A stretch of 64,000 nt of DNA from Alistipes sp. CAG:435 (GCA_000433355.1 FR893177.1:86822-150821), one strand, 5' to 3'. Positions 43,304 to 51,717 are shown, counted from the first letter of the stretch. Notes: a model not told the origin generated them from the letters alone. Made by a program: numbers and translations.

Positions 43304-43723
43304 ATGTTACAACCAAAGAAAACTAAGTTCAGAAGAGAACAAAAGAACGTGATGAAGGGTATGGCCCAGAGGGGCAACCAGCTCGCGTTCGGTTCCTTCG
43401 GTCTCAAGACCCTCGAGAACTGCTGGATCACAGCGCAGCAGATTGAGTCCGCGCGTCAGGCTATTTCACGTTGTATGAACCGTGAGGGACAGATCTGGAT
43501 CAGGATCTTCCCGGTCAAGCCTTTCACCAAGAAGCCTCTCGACACCCGTATGGGTAAGGGTAAGGGTGATCCTCAGGGATTCGTCGCTCCTGTGACCCCG
43601 GGCCGTATCATCTTCGAGGCTGACGGCGTCTCACTCGCCATAGCGAAAGAGGCTATGCGTCTCGCCGCCCACAAGCTTCCTATCGCGACCAAGTTCGTGG
43701 TCCGCAGGGATTATGTTGAATAA
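43304..43723 (+). CDS. rplP: 50S ribosomal protein L16
   Basis: L16 lies at the A-site side of the large subunit and is needed for tRNA accommodation. 139 residues, typical; core motifs MLQPKKTKFRREQKNVMKG, RQAISRCMNREGQIWIRIFP and RMGKGKGDPQGFVAPV. It is the first gene of this operon, which is unusual: rpsC normally precedes it. Confidence 0.98.
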   Translation: MLQPKKTKFRREQKNVMKGMAQRGNQLAFGSFGLKTLENCWITAQQIESARQAISRCMNREGQIWIRIFPVKPFTKKPLDTRMGKGKGDPQGFVAPVTPGRIIFEADGVSLAIAKEAMRLAAHKLPIATKFVVRRDYVE

Positions 43724-43740
43724 TAAATGGAGAATGAATA

Positions 43741-43938
43741 ATGAAAACATCTGAAGTTCGCGAGATGTCCATTGCAGATCTGCAGGACCGCATCCAGGTT
43801 GAAAAGAACAGGCTTTACACGATGAAGCTCAACCACGCCATCTCTCCATTGGAGAACACATCGGAATTCAAGAAAGTCAGAAAGGATATCGCTCGTATGC
43901 TCACTATCCTCGCTGAGAAAGAAAATGAACAGAAATAA
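43741..43938 (+). CDS. rpmC: 50S ribosomal protein L29
   Basis: L29 sits near the exit tunnel and contacts trigger factor and SRP. The 65-residue helical hairpin protein (MKTSEVREMSIADLQDRI...; FKKVRKDIARMLTIL) follows rplP by 17 bases and precedes rpsQ, the conserved order. Confidence 0.96.
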   Translation: MKTSEVREMSIADLQDRIQVEKNRLYTMKLNHAISPLENTSEFKKVRKDIARMLTILAEKENEQK

Positions 43939-43949
43939 TCATCAGTCTT

Positions 43950-44204
43950 ATGGAAAGAAATCTTCGTAAGGAAAGAATCGGCGTAGTGGTCAGCAACAAG
44001 ATGGACAAGACCATCATCGTTGCGGTCGAGACCAAGAAGGAGCATCCTCTCTACGGTAAGTTCATCAAGCAGACCACCAAGTTCGTCGCTCAGGATGACA
44101 AGAACGAGTGCAGCGAGGGAGATACCGTGCGCATTATGGAAACCCGTCCTCTCAGCAAGACCAAGAGGTGGAGATTAGTTGAAATCGTAGAAAAAGTTAA
44201 GTAG
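43950..44204 (+). CDS. rpsQ: 30S ribosomal protein S17
   Basis: S17 binds the 5' domain of 16S rRNA. 84 residues of OB-fold: RKERIGVVVSNKMDKTIIVAVE, HPLYGKFIKQTTKFVAQDD and GDTVRIMETRPLSKTKRWRL. It ends 1 base before rplN. Confidence 0.97.
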   Translation: MERNLRKERIGVVVSNKMDKTIIVAVETKKEHPLYGKFIKQTTKFVAQDDKNECSEGDTVRIMETRPLSKTKRWRLVEIVEKVK

Positions 44205-44205
44205 T

Positions 44206-44571
44206 ATGATACAGCAGGAAACACGTTTACAGGTTGCCGACAACAGCGGTGCAAAGGAGGTCCTCTGCATCCGTGTGCTTGGCGGTACGCATCATAGATA
44301 TGCGACAGTGGGCGACCAGATCGTAGTCGCGATCAAGAGCGCTCTTCCTGGCGGCGACGCTAAGAAGGGTTCGGTCTCCAAGGCTGTCGTTGTCCGTACA
44401 AAGAAAGAAATCCGCAGACCGGACGGATCATACATCCGTTTCGACGACAACGCGTGCGTTCTTCTGAACAACGCGGGCGAGCTTCGCGGAACACGTATCT
44501 TCGGCCCTGTGGCCAGAGAGCTGCGTGAGAACTATATGAAGATTGTTTCACTGGCTCCGGAGGTCCTTTAA
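44206..44571 (+). CDS. rplN: 50S ribosomal protein L14
   Basis: L14 forms an intersubunit bridge. 121 residues, start MIQQETRLQVADNSGAKEVLCIRVLGG, a near-universal signature, with the C-terminal FGPVARELRENYMKIVSLAPEVL. Position between rpsQ and rplX is conserved. Confidence 0.98.
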   Translation: MIQQETRLQVADNSGAKEVLCIRVLGGTHHRYATVGDQIVVAIKSALPGGDAKKGSVSKAVVVRTKKEIRRPDGSYIRFDDNACVLLNNAGELRGTRIFGPVARELRENYMKIVSLAPEVL

Positions 44572-44583
44572 TCATTGAGAATT

Positions 44584-44901
44584 ATGAAAAAGTTACATAT
44601 TAAGAAGGGTGACACCGTGTATGTGAATGCCGGTAACGACAAGGGCAAGACCGGAAAGGTCCTGACCGTCATCCCAGCGAAGGATCGCGTCATCGTTGAA
44701 GGCGTCAACGTTGTCAGCAAGCACACAAAGCCAAACGCTAAGCAGCCTCAGGGCGGCATCGTAAAGCAGGAAGCGGGCATCCACGTTTCAAACGTCCAGC
44801 TCATTGACCCTGCCCAGAACAAGCCGACAAGAGTGGGCTACAAGTTCGTGGACGGAAAGAAGGTCCGCTACGCAAAGAAATCAGGAGAGGAGATTAAGTA
44901 A
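44584..44901 (+). CDS. rplX: 50S ribosomal protein L24
   Basis: L24 is an assembly initiator near the exit tunnel. The KOW motif is at the start: MKKLHIKKGDTVYVNAGNDKGKTGKVL, followed by GVNVVSKHTKPNAKQPQGGI. I use ATG 44584 (105 residues) rather than the TTG three codons upstream. Confidence 0.96.
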   Translation: MKKLHIKKGDTVYVNAGNDKGKTGKVLTVIPAKDRVIVEGVNVVSKHTKPNAKQPQGGIVKQEAGIHVSNVQLIDPAQNKPTRVGYKFVDGKKVRYAKKSGEEIK

Positions 44902-44903
44902 CT

Positions 44904-45506
44904 ATGGCAAAGAAAGCTACAAACAAACCGGCTGAAGCGCAGGCGCTTCCTGCAGGATATGTTCCTTCCCTCAAGAAGGTTTACAAAGAGGAGATCGTGG
45001 AGAAGCTTATGAAGCAGTTCTCGTACACGACCGTTATGCAGGTTCCTAAGCTCGTCAAGATCACCATCAACGAAGGTATCGGCGAGGCCACTAATGACAA
45101 GAAGCTCGTTGAGGAGGCAGCCGAGGAACTCGGCAAGATCGTTGGTCAGAAGGCTCTTCTCACCACTTCGAGAAAGGACGTTTCCAACTTCCGTCTCCGT
45201 AAGGGCATGCCTATCGGTGTGAAAGTCACCCTTCGCGACGTGAAGATGTACGAGTTCCTTGAGAGGCTTATCCGCATCTCTCTCCCTCGAATCAGAGACT
45301 TCAACGGAATCGCTGAGAAGATGGACGGCAGAGGAAACTACACCCTCGGTCTCAAGGAGCAGATCATCTTCCCTGAGGTGGACATCGACAAGAACCCGAG
45401 AATCCACGGAATGGAAATCACTTTCGTCACAACAGCGAAGACCGACGAAGAGGCTCACGCTCTCCTCGCCGCGTTCGGTCTGCCTTTCAAGAAACATAAC
45501 AACTAA
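44904..45506 (+). CDS. rplE: 50S ribosomal protein L5
   Basis: L5 binds 5S rRNA in the central protuberance. 200 residues, longer by about 15 N-terminal residues (MAKKATNKPAEAQALPAGY) than the common form. Core: YTTVMQVPKLVKITINEGIGEA, FRLRKGMPIGVKVTLR and GNYTLGLKEQIIFPE. It is 2 bases after rplX and 5 before rpsN. Confidence 0.97.
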   Translation: MAKKATNKPAEAQALPAGYVPSLKKVYKEEIVEKLMKQFSYTTVMQVPKLVKITINEGIGEATNDKKLVEEAAEELGKIVGQKALLTTSRKDVSNFRLRKGMPIGVKVTLRDVKMYEFLERLIRISLPRIRDFNGIAEKMDGRGNYTLGLKEQIIFPEVDIDKNPRIHGMEITFVTTAKTDEEAHALLAAFGLPFKKHNN

Positions 45507-45511
45507 GGAAT

Positions 45512-45781
45512 ATGGCAAAAGAATCAATGAAGGCCCGCGAGGTAAAGCGCGCGAAACTGGTTGCCAAATATGCCGCCAAAAGGCAGGCTCTTAAGGAGGC
45601 CGGCGACTGGGCAGCGCTTGACAAGCTCCCTAAGAACGCTTCCCCTGTACGTCTGCACAACCGTTGTTCTCTCACCGGCCGTCCAAAGGGCTACATGAGA
45701 GCTTTCGGTCTCAGCAGAATCCAGTTCCGTGAGATGGCCAGCAACGGTCTCATCCCGGGCGTAAAGAAAGCTAGCTGGTAA
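45512..45781 (+). CDS. rpsN: 30S ribosomal protein S14
   Basis: S14 helps assemble the 30S head. This is the long, zinc-free form of 89 residues: the C-terminal region (RLHNRCSLTGRPKGYMRAFGLSRIQF) lacks the CxxC...CxxC ligands of the short form. The 78-base gap to rpsH contains a stem-loop. Confidence 0.97.
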   Translation: MAKESMKAREVKRAKLVAKYAAKRQALKEAGDWAALDKLPKNASPVRLHNRCSLTGRPKGYMRAFGLSRIQFREMASNGLIPGVKKASW

Positions 45782-45812
45782 CAGTACATATTATTTTATT
45801 ATTAACAATCGG

Positions 45813-45841
45813 ATATCGGGCGTCCCTCACGGGGCGTCGAT
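45813..45841 (+). promoter_or_regulatory. stem-loop in the rpsN-rpsH gap
   Basis: GGCGTCCC / GGGGCGTC (8 bp with G-T pairs, loop TCAC, 45819-45838) flanked by GAT/ATC. It is the largest gap inside the operon, 19 bases before the rpsH start. No T-run follows, so it may be a processing site or a translational control hairpin. Confidence 0.4.
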
Positions 45842-45859
45842 CTAAAAAATCAAAAAACA

Positions 45860-46255
45860 ATGACTGATCCAATTGCAGATTATCTTACAAGGATCCGCAA
45901 CGCCTATCTGGCAGGAAAGAAGATCGTCGAGATCCCTTCCTCAAAGATGAAGGCCGCGATCACTAAGATCCTTTGTGAGAAGGGTTACATCCTCAGTTAC
46001 AAGATTGTCGAGGGTACCCCTTACAACACCATCAAGATCGCTTTGAAGTATCACCCTCAGACCAAGATGGCCGCCATCAAGAAAATCAAGCGCGTGTCAA
46101 CCCCTGGTATGAGAGTATATTCAGACGTTGAGAACATGCCAAGGGTTCTGAACGGACTCGGCATCGCCATCCTCTCAACCTCAAAGGGTGTCATCACTGA
46201 CAAAGAGGCCAAGAACCTGAACGTCGGTGGTGAGGTTATTTGCTATGTTTATTAA
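45860..46255 (+). CDS. rpsH: 30S ribosomal protein S8
   Basis: S8 organises the central domain of 16S rRNA and in E. coli represses the spc operon. 131 residues: MTDPIADYLTRIRNAYLAGKKIVEIPSSKMK at the start and GLGIAILSTSKGVITDKEAK in the C-terminal domain. It is preceded by the stem-loop at 45813-45841. Confidence 0.98.
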   Translation: MTDPIADYLTRIRNAYLAGKKIVEIPSSKMKAAITKILCEKGYILSYKIVEGTPYNTIKIALKYHPQTKMAAIKKIKRVSTPGMRVYSDVENMPRVLNGLGIAILSTSKGVITDKEAKNLNVGGEVICYVY

Positions 46256-46272
46256 TATTAAAGAAAAGAATA

Positions 46273-46833
46273 ATGTCAAGAATCGGTAAATTGCCTGTAA
46301 GCCTTCCGGACAAGGTGAGCGTAGAAGTTCTCCCTGGCAACGTTGTGAAGGTTAAAGGACCTCTTGGTGAGTTGAGCCAGAAAGTTGATCCGGACATCAC
46401 AGTCACCATCGAGGATAATGAAATCAAATTCACCCGTCCTACTGACCAGCCAAGACATCGCTCGATGCACGGTCTTTACCGCGCTCTCGTGCACAATATG
46501 GTTGTCGGAGTCTCCACCGGTTATCAGACCAAGCAGGAGTTCGTCGGTGTAGGTTACCGTGTGACCGCTCAGGGCCAGCTCCTGACTTTCTCCCTTGGAT
46601 ATTCACACGATGTTCAGCTGATGCTCGCTCCTGAGATCAAGGCTGAGGTTCCGGATGTGAAGAAAGGTGAGAATCCTGTCCTGATCCTTAAGAGCATCGA
46701 CAAGCAGCTCATCGGACAGGTGGCCGCCAAGATTCGTTCACTCCGCAAGCCTGAACCATATAAGGGCAAGGGTATCAAGTTCGCCGGCGAGCAGCTTCGC
46801 CGCAAGGCCGGTAAGACAGCTGGAGCTAAATAA
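46273..46833 (+). CDS. rplF: 50S ribosomal protein L6
   Basis: L6 stabilises the sarcin-ricin loop region. 186 residues from ATG 46273 (MSRIGKLPVSLPDKVSVEVLPGNVVKVKGPLGELSQ), with the C-terminal PEPYKGKGIKFAGEQLRRKAGKTAG. The frame upstream of this ATG belongs to no conserved extension. Confidence 0.97.
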   Translation: MSRIGKLPVSLPDKVSVEVLPGNVVKVKGPLGELSQKVDPDITVTIEDNEIKFTRPTDQPRHRSMHGLYRALVHNMVVGVSTGYQTKQEFVGVGYRVTAQGQLLTFSLGYSHDVQLMLAPEIKAEVPDVKKGENPVLILKSIDKQLIGQVAAKIRSLRKPEPYKGKGIKFAGEQLRRKAGKTAGAK

Positions 46834-46848
46834 TAGGAGGACATAGAT

Positions 46849-47211
46849 ATGGCATTGAATAGAATTGAAAGAAGAAGAAGAGTCCATTACCGCATCCGTA
46901 AGCATGTCAATGGAACTGCCGAGAGACCAAGAATGGTTGTCTTCAGAAGCAACAAGCAGATCTACGTCCAGGTTGTGGACGATCAGAAAGGCGTGACGCT
47001 CGTGGCCGCCGCTTCCAACGACAAGGTCCTTGCCGCCGAGTGCAAAGGCAAGACTGGAATCGAGGCTGCCGCCATCGTCGGAAAGGCGATCGCCGAGCGT
47101 GCCAAGGAGAAGGGAATCACCACTATCTCTTTTGACCGTGGAGGTTACCTCTATCACGGTAGAGTTAAAAGTTTGGCCGACGCTGCCCGTGAAGGTGGCC
47201 TTATTTTCTAA
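46849..47211 (+). CDS. rplR: 50S ribosomal protein L18
   Basis: L18 binds 5S rRNA with L5. 120 residues: RRRRVHYRIRKHVNGTAERPRMVVFRSNKQIYVQVVDD and the C-terminal FDRGGYLYHGRVKSLADAAREGGLIF. Preceded by an AGGAGG sequence (46836-46841), one of the few strong SD sites here. Confidence 0.97.
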   Translation: MALNRIERRRRVHYRIRKHVNGTAERPRMVVFRSNKQIYVQVVDDQKGVTLVAAASNDKVLAAECKGKTGIEAAAIVGKAIAERAKEKGITTISFDRGGYLYHGRVKSLADAAREGGLIF

Positions 47212-47221
47212 TTGAAAGACT

Positions 47222-47740
47222 ATGGCAAATACAAATGTTAAAAGAGTAAAGACATCTGATCTTGAATTGAAGGACAGATTGGTCGCCATCCAGAGAGTGA
47301 CTAAGGTCACTAAGGGTGGTCGTCACTTCCGTTTTGCCGCGATTGTGGTTGTGGGTGACGAGAACGGCGTTGTTGGTTATGGTCTTGGAAAAGCCAATGA
47401 GGTAACCGCCGCCATCGCTAAGGGCGTTGAGGACGCCAAGAAGAATCTCGTTAAGATTCCTATCATCAACACAACCATTCCACACGAGCAGGAATCCAAG
47501 TTCGGAGGTTCTGTAGTGTTCATGAAGCCGGCTGCCCCTGGTACCGGTGTGAAGGCTGGTGGTGCCATGCGTGCTGTGTTTGAGTCAGCCGGTATTCAGA
47601 ACGTTCTCGCGAAGTCCAAGGGGTCATCCAACCCTCACAACCTCGTGAAAGCCACTGTTGCCGCTCTTACCCAGATGAGGGACGCCTACACTGTGGCCGG
47701 TCTCCGTGGCATTCCTATGAGCAAAGTATTTAACGGTTAG
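47222..47740 (+). CDS. rpsE: 30S ribosomal protein S5
   Basis: S5 is involved in decoding fidelity and mRNA unwinding. 172 residues: LKDRLVAIQRVTKVTKGGRHFRFAAIVVVGD, VGYGLGKANEVTAAIAKG, GAMRAVFESAGIQNVLAKSKGS. Follows rplR by 10 bases. Confidence 0.97.
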   Translation: MANTNVKRVKTSDLELKDRLVAIQRVTKVTKGGRHFRFAAIVVVGDENGVVGYGLGKANEVTAAIAKGVEDAKKNLVKIPIINTTIPHEQESKFGGSVVFMKPAAPGTGVKAGGAMRAVFESAGIQNVLAKSKGSSNPHNLVKATVAALTQMRDAYTVAGLRGIPMSKVFNG

Positions 47741-47754
47741 GAGGACACACAGTT

Positions 47755-47934
47755 ATGGCAAAACTTAAGATAACACAGGTAAGAAGCAAGAACGGATGCA
47801 CCAAGAGGCAGATCGCTAATCTGACCACGCTTGGAATCCGCAGGATGCACCAGACCGTGGAGGTCGAGAAGACTCCGGTGACAGAAGGCCAGCTCGCCAA
47901 GATCCGTCACCTTGTAACAGTTGAAGAAATCTAA
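47755..47934 (+). CDS. rpmD: 50S ribosomal protein L30
   Basis: A 59-residue protein (MAKLKITQVRSKNGCTKRQ..., ending HLVTVEEI) read from ATG 47755. L30 is a small globin-like domain protein of the large subunit. The TTLGIRRMHQTVE segment is the family signature. It lies between rpsE and rplO, as usual, with GGAGG 11 bases before its start. Confidence 0.95.
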   Translation: MAKLKITQVRSKNGCTKRQIANLTTLGIRRMHQTVEVEKTPVTEGQLAKIRHLVTVEEI

Positions 47935-47950
47935 TAAGGAGGACGAAGAG

Positions 47951-48403
47951 ATGAAACTGGAAAATTTGAAACCTGCAAAGGGTGCGACTCATAACAGCAA
48001 GCGTCTTGGCCGTGGACAAGGTTCCGGAAAGGGTGGTACTTCCACACGTGGTACCAAAGGTGCACAGGCCCGCGCCGGCTACGAACATAAGATCGGTTTC
48101 GAGGGAGGCCAGATGCCTATCCAGAGACGTGTTCCTAAGTTCGGATTCAAGAACCCTACGCGAATCGAGTACAAGGCTGTCAACGTGGCTGCCATTCAGG
48201 CCCTTGCCGAGCAGCTTGGAAGAGCTGAGATCGGAGTGGAGGACATCAAGGCCGCAGGACTCGCCGACGCCAAGGAACTTGTAAAGGTTCTTGGCAACGG
48301 AGAGATCACCGCAGCCGTCACTGTGACCGCGGACGCGTTCTCCGCTTCCGCTGTCTCCAAGATCGAGACCGCTGGTGGTAAGACAATCGTAATCGGCAAA
48401 TAG
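47951..48403 (+). CDS. rplO: 50S ribosomal protein L15
   Basis: L15 is a late assembly protein. 150 residues from ATG 47951 (MKLENLKPAKGATHNSKRLGRGQGSGKGGTS), with the Gly/Arg-rich start typical for L15 and GFEGGQMPIQRRVPKFGF. GGAGG precedes it (47938-47942). secY starts 2 bases after its stop. Confidence 0.97.
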   Translation: MKLENLKPAKGATHNSKRLGRGQGSGKGGTSTRGTKGAQARAGYEHKIGFEGGQMPIQRRVPKFGFKNPTRIEYKAVNVAAIQALAEQLGRAEIGVEDIKAAGLADAKELVKVLGNGEITAAVTVTADAFSASAVSKIETAGGKTIVIGK

Positions 48404-48405
48404 CC

Positions 48406-49746
48406 ATGAAGAAATTTATTGAAACAATCAAGAACATCTTCAAGATCGAGGAACTCCGTACGAGACTCGGCTACACGTTCCTTCTCATCCTGGTCTACAG
48501 GTTGGGTTGCTTCATCGTGCTGCCTGGTATCGACACGACCCTGCTCGCTTCCCTTCAGGACAGCACACAGCAGGGACTCGTCGGTCTCTTGAATATGTTC
48601 TCCGGAGGTGCCTTCGGTAACGCTTCCATCTTCGCGTTGGGAGTGATGCCATACATCTCCGCGTCAATCGTGATTCAGCTTCTGGGCATGTTCGTCCCTT
48701 ACTTCAGGAAACTCCAGATGGAGGGCGAAAGCGGCCGTAGGAAGATGAATCAGCTTACCAGATACCTCACCATCCTCATTCTCTGCATCCAGGGACCTGC
48801 CTACATCGCTTCGATCCATAGCCAGATCCCGGGTGCCGCGTTCCTTGCGGAAACCCAGCTCGGCTGGAGCAGGTTCATGTACAACCTCGTCGCCACCATC
48901 ATACTTATGGCCGGATCGATGTTCGTCATGTGGCTTGGAGAGAGGATCACTGACAGAGGCATCGGAAACGGTATTTCCCTGATCATCATGATCGGTATCG
49001 TCGCCCGTCTGCCTTTCGCTCTCGTCAGTGAGGTCGGTACAAAAGTCAGCACGACAGCCGGCGGCGGCCCTATCGCCCTGATTGTCGAGCTTATCATCTG
49101 GTTCCTTGTCATTGTGGCGACCATCGCCCTTGTCCAGGGTGTCAGAAGAGTCCCTGTACAATATGCCAAAAGAGTTGTCGGCAACAGGCAGTACGGTGGT
49201 GTACGCCAGTACATCCCTCTGAAGATCAACGCCGCCGGTGTGATGCCTATCATCTTCGCCCAGGCCTTGATGCTGTTCCCGCTTCTGTTCTCGCGCTTTG
49301 ACGCGACCAGAGGTCTCGCCGCCACTCTCGGTAACTATACCGGATTCTGGTATAACCTGATTTTCGGATTCCTCGTTGTAATCTTCACGTATTTCTACAC
49401 AGCCGTTACGGTAAACCCTACCATGATGGCCGAAGACATGAAGAAGAACGGTGGATTCATCCCTGGCGTGAAGCCTGGAAAAGCCACGGTCAATTACCTT
49501 GACTCCATCATGTCAAAGGTGACCCTCCCTGGCTCAATATTCCTCGCCATCATCGCCATTCTCCCTGCTTTCGCCAGGATTATGGGTGTTCAGGATCAAT
49601 TCGCAGGCTTCTACGGTGGTACCTCACTGTTGATCCTTGTGGGTGTTGTCCTTGACACGCTTCAGCAGATTGAGAGTTATCTTCTGATGCGTCACTATGA
49701 CGGTCTGATGAAGACCGGACGTATCAGCGGTCGCTCAGGAATGTAA
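48406..49746 (+). CDS. secY: Preprotein translocase subunit SecY
   Basis: SecY is the protein-conducting channel of the Sec system. The 446-residue protein has about ten membrane helices; landmarks are LGYTFLLILVYRLGCFIVLPG (TM1), the plug-side MFSGGAFGNASIFALGVMPYISASI and the cytoplasmic VQGVRRVPVQYAKRVVGNRQYGG and MAEDMKKNGGFIPGVKPG loops. secE and secG are also in this window. Confidence 0.98.
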   Translation: MKKFIETIKNIFKIEELRTRLGYTFLLILVYRLGCFIVLPGIDTTLLASLQDSTQQGLVGLLNMFSGGAFGNASIFALGVMPYISASIVIQLLGMFVPYFRKLQMEGESGRRKMNQLTRYLTILILCIQGPAYIASIHSQIPGAAFLAETQLGWSRFMYNLVATIILMAGSMFVMWLGERITDRGIGNGISLIIMIGIVARLPFALVSEVGTKVSTTAGGGPIALIVELIIWFLVIVATIALVQGVRRVPVQYAKRVVGNRQYGGVRQYIPLKINAAGVMPIIFAQALMLFPLLFSRFDATRGLAATLGNYTGFWYNLIFGFLVVIFTYFYTAVTVNPTMMAEDMKKNGGFIPGVKPGKATVNYLDSIMSKVTLPGSIFLAIIAILPAFARIMGVQDQFAGFYGGTSLLILVGVVLDTLQQIESYLLMRHYDGLMKTGRISGRSGM

Positions 49747-49767
49747 TTTTGATAATCAACAGGATTG

Positions 49768-50541
49768 ATGGTTAAGCCTAAGACAGAAGAGGAAATCGAG
49801 CTCTTGCGCGAGAATGCCATACTTGTCTCAAAGACGTTGGCGGAAGTCGGTAAGGTGGTCGCCCCGGGTGTGACAACCGCGAGGTTGAATGAGGTGGCCG
49901 AGACTTTTATTCGCGACAACGGAGCCATTCCTAGTTTTCTTGGATTCGAGGGTTTTCCCGCCGCTATATGTACATCTGTCAATGATGTCGTTGTCCACGG
50001 TTTTCCGTCGGACTATGTCCTGAAGGAGGGCGACATCGTGACCGCCGACATAGGCACCCTGTACAAAGGCTACAACGGTGATTCGGCTTACACTTTCCCG
50101 GTAGGGGAAGTGGACGCCGAGACCCGTAAGCTTATGGATGTGACCAAGGCTTCGCTCTACAAGGGCATCGAGGCGGCGGTCGCCGGCAACAGGACAGGTG
50201 ACATCGGACACGCGGTGCAATCGTACGCTGAGTCATTCGGCTTCTCGGTGGTCCGTGAACTTGAAGGACACGGTCTCGGGAAGGAGATGCACGAGGCGCC
50301 GGGCGTTCCGAACTACGGGCGTCAGGGGCACGGGTGCAGACTTGTGGATGGAATGGTCATCTGCATCGAACCAATGATCAATGCAGGCGGCAGAGGAGTG
50401 TATGTGGCCAGAAATGGTTGGGCTGTACACACTTCCGACCACAGGAACGCGGCTCACTATGAGCTTACGGTTGTTGTTCGTAAAGGCAAGGCGGAACAAC
50501 TGTCAACATTTGATTATATAGAAAGTACTGGTAAATTTTAA
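49768..50541 (+). CDS. map: Methionine aminopeptidase type I
   Basis: Map removes the initiator methionine. 257 residues from ATG 49768; one codon upstream a TTG opens the same frame. Metal ligands are visible in order: Asp in VTADIGT, Asp in GYNGDSAY, His in LEGHGLGKEMHEAP, Glu in CIEPMIN and Glu in HYELTVVV. It sits between secY and infA, as in many bacteria. Confidence 0.97.
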   Translation: MVKPKTEEEIELLRENAILVSKTLAEVGKVVAPGVTTARLNEVAETFIRDNGAIPSFLGFEGFPAAICTSVNDVVVHGFPSDYVLKEGDIVTADIGTLYKGYNGDSAYTFPVGEVDAETRKLMDVTKASLYKGIEAAVAGNRTGDIGHAVQSYAESFGFSVVRELEGHGLGKEMHEAPGVPNYGRQGHGCRLVDGMVICIEPMINAGGRGVYVARNGWAVHTSDHRNAAHYELTVVVRKGKAEQLSTFDYIESTGKF

Positions 50542-50553
50542 AGTGTTTTTTCA

Positions 50554-50772
50554 ATGTCCAAACAAGTAGCGATAGAACAAGACGGAAAAGTGATCGAGAC
50601 TCTTCCTAACGCGATGTTCAAGGTGGAGCTTGAGAACGGTCATGTCCTTCTCTGCAACATCTCCGGCAAGATGAGAATGAATTTCATCCACATCCTCCTT
50701 GGAGACAAGGTGAGGGTTGAAATTTCACCTTATGATTTGACTAAGGGAAGAATATCTTTCAGGTACAAATAA
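50554..50772 (+). CDS. infA: Translation initiation factor IF-1
   Basis: IF-1 occupies the A site during initiation. 72 residues, S1/OB fold: MSKQVAIEQDGKVIETLPNAMFKVELENGH, ISGKMRMNFIHILLGDKVRVEISPYDLTKGRI. Twelve bases after map. Confidence 0.98.
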   Translation: MSKQVAIEQDGKVIETLPNAMFKVELENGHVLLCNISGKMRMNFIHILLGDKVRVEISPYDLTKGRISFRYK

Positions 50773-50785
50773 AAATATTCACGAT

Positions 50786-50902
50786 ATGAAAGTCAAAACA
50801 TCCATCAAGAAGCGCAGTGATGATTGCAAGATCGTCAGACGCAAAGGCCGTCTTTATGTCATCTGCAAGAAGAACCCTAAGTTCAAGATGCGCCAGGGAT
50901 AA
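50786..50902 (+). CDS. rpmJ: 50S ribosomal protein L36
   Basis: A 38-residue protein (MKVKTSIKKRSDDCKI...FKMRQG) between infA and rpsM. The zinc-ribbon form has Cys11, Cys14, Cys27 and His33; here the positions are Ser11, Cys14, Cys27 and Phe33, so two ligands are lost and zinc is probably not bound. Start ATG 50786. Confidence 0.94.
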   Translation: MKVKTSIKKRSDDCKIVRRKGRLYVICKKNPKFKMRQG

Positions 50903-50939
50903 CAGTAGTTTGTAAAACAAATAAAGTTTAAGATAAATT

Positions 50940-51317
50940 ATGGCAAGAATAGCCGGTGTTGATTTACCGAACAACAAAAGAGGTGAGATAGGTCTCACCT
51001 ACATCTACGGTATCGGCCGCAGCTCCGCGAGAGAGATTCTCGAGAAGTGCGGAATCGATTACGACATCAAGGTCGGTGAATGGAACGACGATCAGGTAGC
51101 CGCTATCCGTACCCTCATCACCGAGGAGTACAAGATCGAGGGTGAGCTTCGTTCCTCCGTCCAGATGAACATCAAACGACTGATGGATATCGGTTGCTAC
51201 AGAGGTATCCGTCATCGTATCGGTCTTCCTGTACGCGGTCAGAGCACAAAGAACAACGCCCGTACAAGAAAGGGTAAGAAGAAGACTGTCGCAAACAAGA
51301 AGAAGGCGACCAAGTAA
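50940..51317 (+). CDS. rpsM: 30S ribosomal protein S13
   Basis: S13 contacts the P-site tRNA and forms bridges to L5. 125 residues: MARIAGVDLPNNKRGEIGLTYIYGIGRSSAREIL and the basic tail GQSTKNNARTRKGKKKTVANKKKATK. First of the rpsM-rpsK-rpsD-rpoA-rplQ block. Confidence 0.98.
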   Translation: MARIAGVDLPNNKRGEIGLTYIYGIGRSSAREILEKCGIDYDIKVGEWNDDQVAAIRTLITEEYKIEGELRSSVQMNIKRLMDIGCYRGIRHRIGLPVRGQSTKNNARTRKGKKKTVANKKKATK

Positions 51318-51330
51318 AACCAGATGAATT

Positions 51331-51717
51331 ATGGCAAAGAAAACAACATCATCAAAGAGAGTTGTCAAGGTTGAGGCTACGGGCCAGGCCCATATTTCAT
51401 CAACCTTCAATAACGTGATCATCTCCCTGACCAACAACCAGGGACAGGTGATAAGCTGGTCCTCAGCCGGTAAGAGCGGCTTCAGAGGTTCCAAAAAGAA
51501 CACCCCGTATGCCGCCCAGGTGGCTGCCGAGGATGCCGCGAAGACCGCTTTCGACGCAGGTCTCCGTAAGGTGAAAGTCTTCGTCAAGGGTCCTGGCGCA
51601 GGCCGTGAGTCCGCCATCAGAACCATCAACAACGCGGGAATCGTTGTCACAGAGATCGTCGATGTGACCCCGATGCCTCACAACGGATGTAGACCAAAAG
51701 GCCGTCGTAAAGTCTAA
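51331..51717 (+). CDS. rpsK: 30S ribosomal protein S11
   Basis: S11 forms the platform with S6/S18 and contacts mRNA near the exit site. 128 residues: GQAHISSTFNNVIISLTNNQGQVISWSSAGKSGFRGSKK and the end VTPMPHNGCRPKGRRKV. Confidence 0.98.
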   Translation: MAKKTTSSKRVVKVEATGQAHISSTFNNVIISLTNNQGQVISWSSAGKSGFRGSKKNTPYAAQVAAEDAAKTAFDAGLRKVKVFVKGPGAGRESAIRTINNAGIVVTEIVDVTPMPHNGCRPKGRRKV

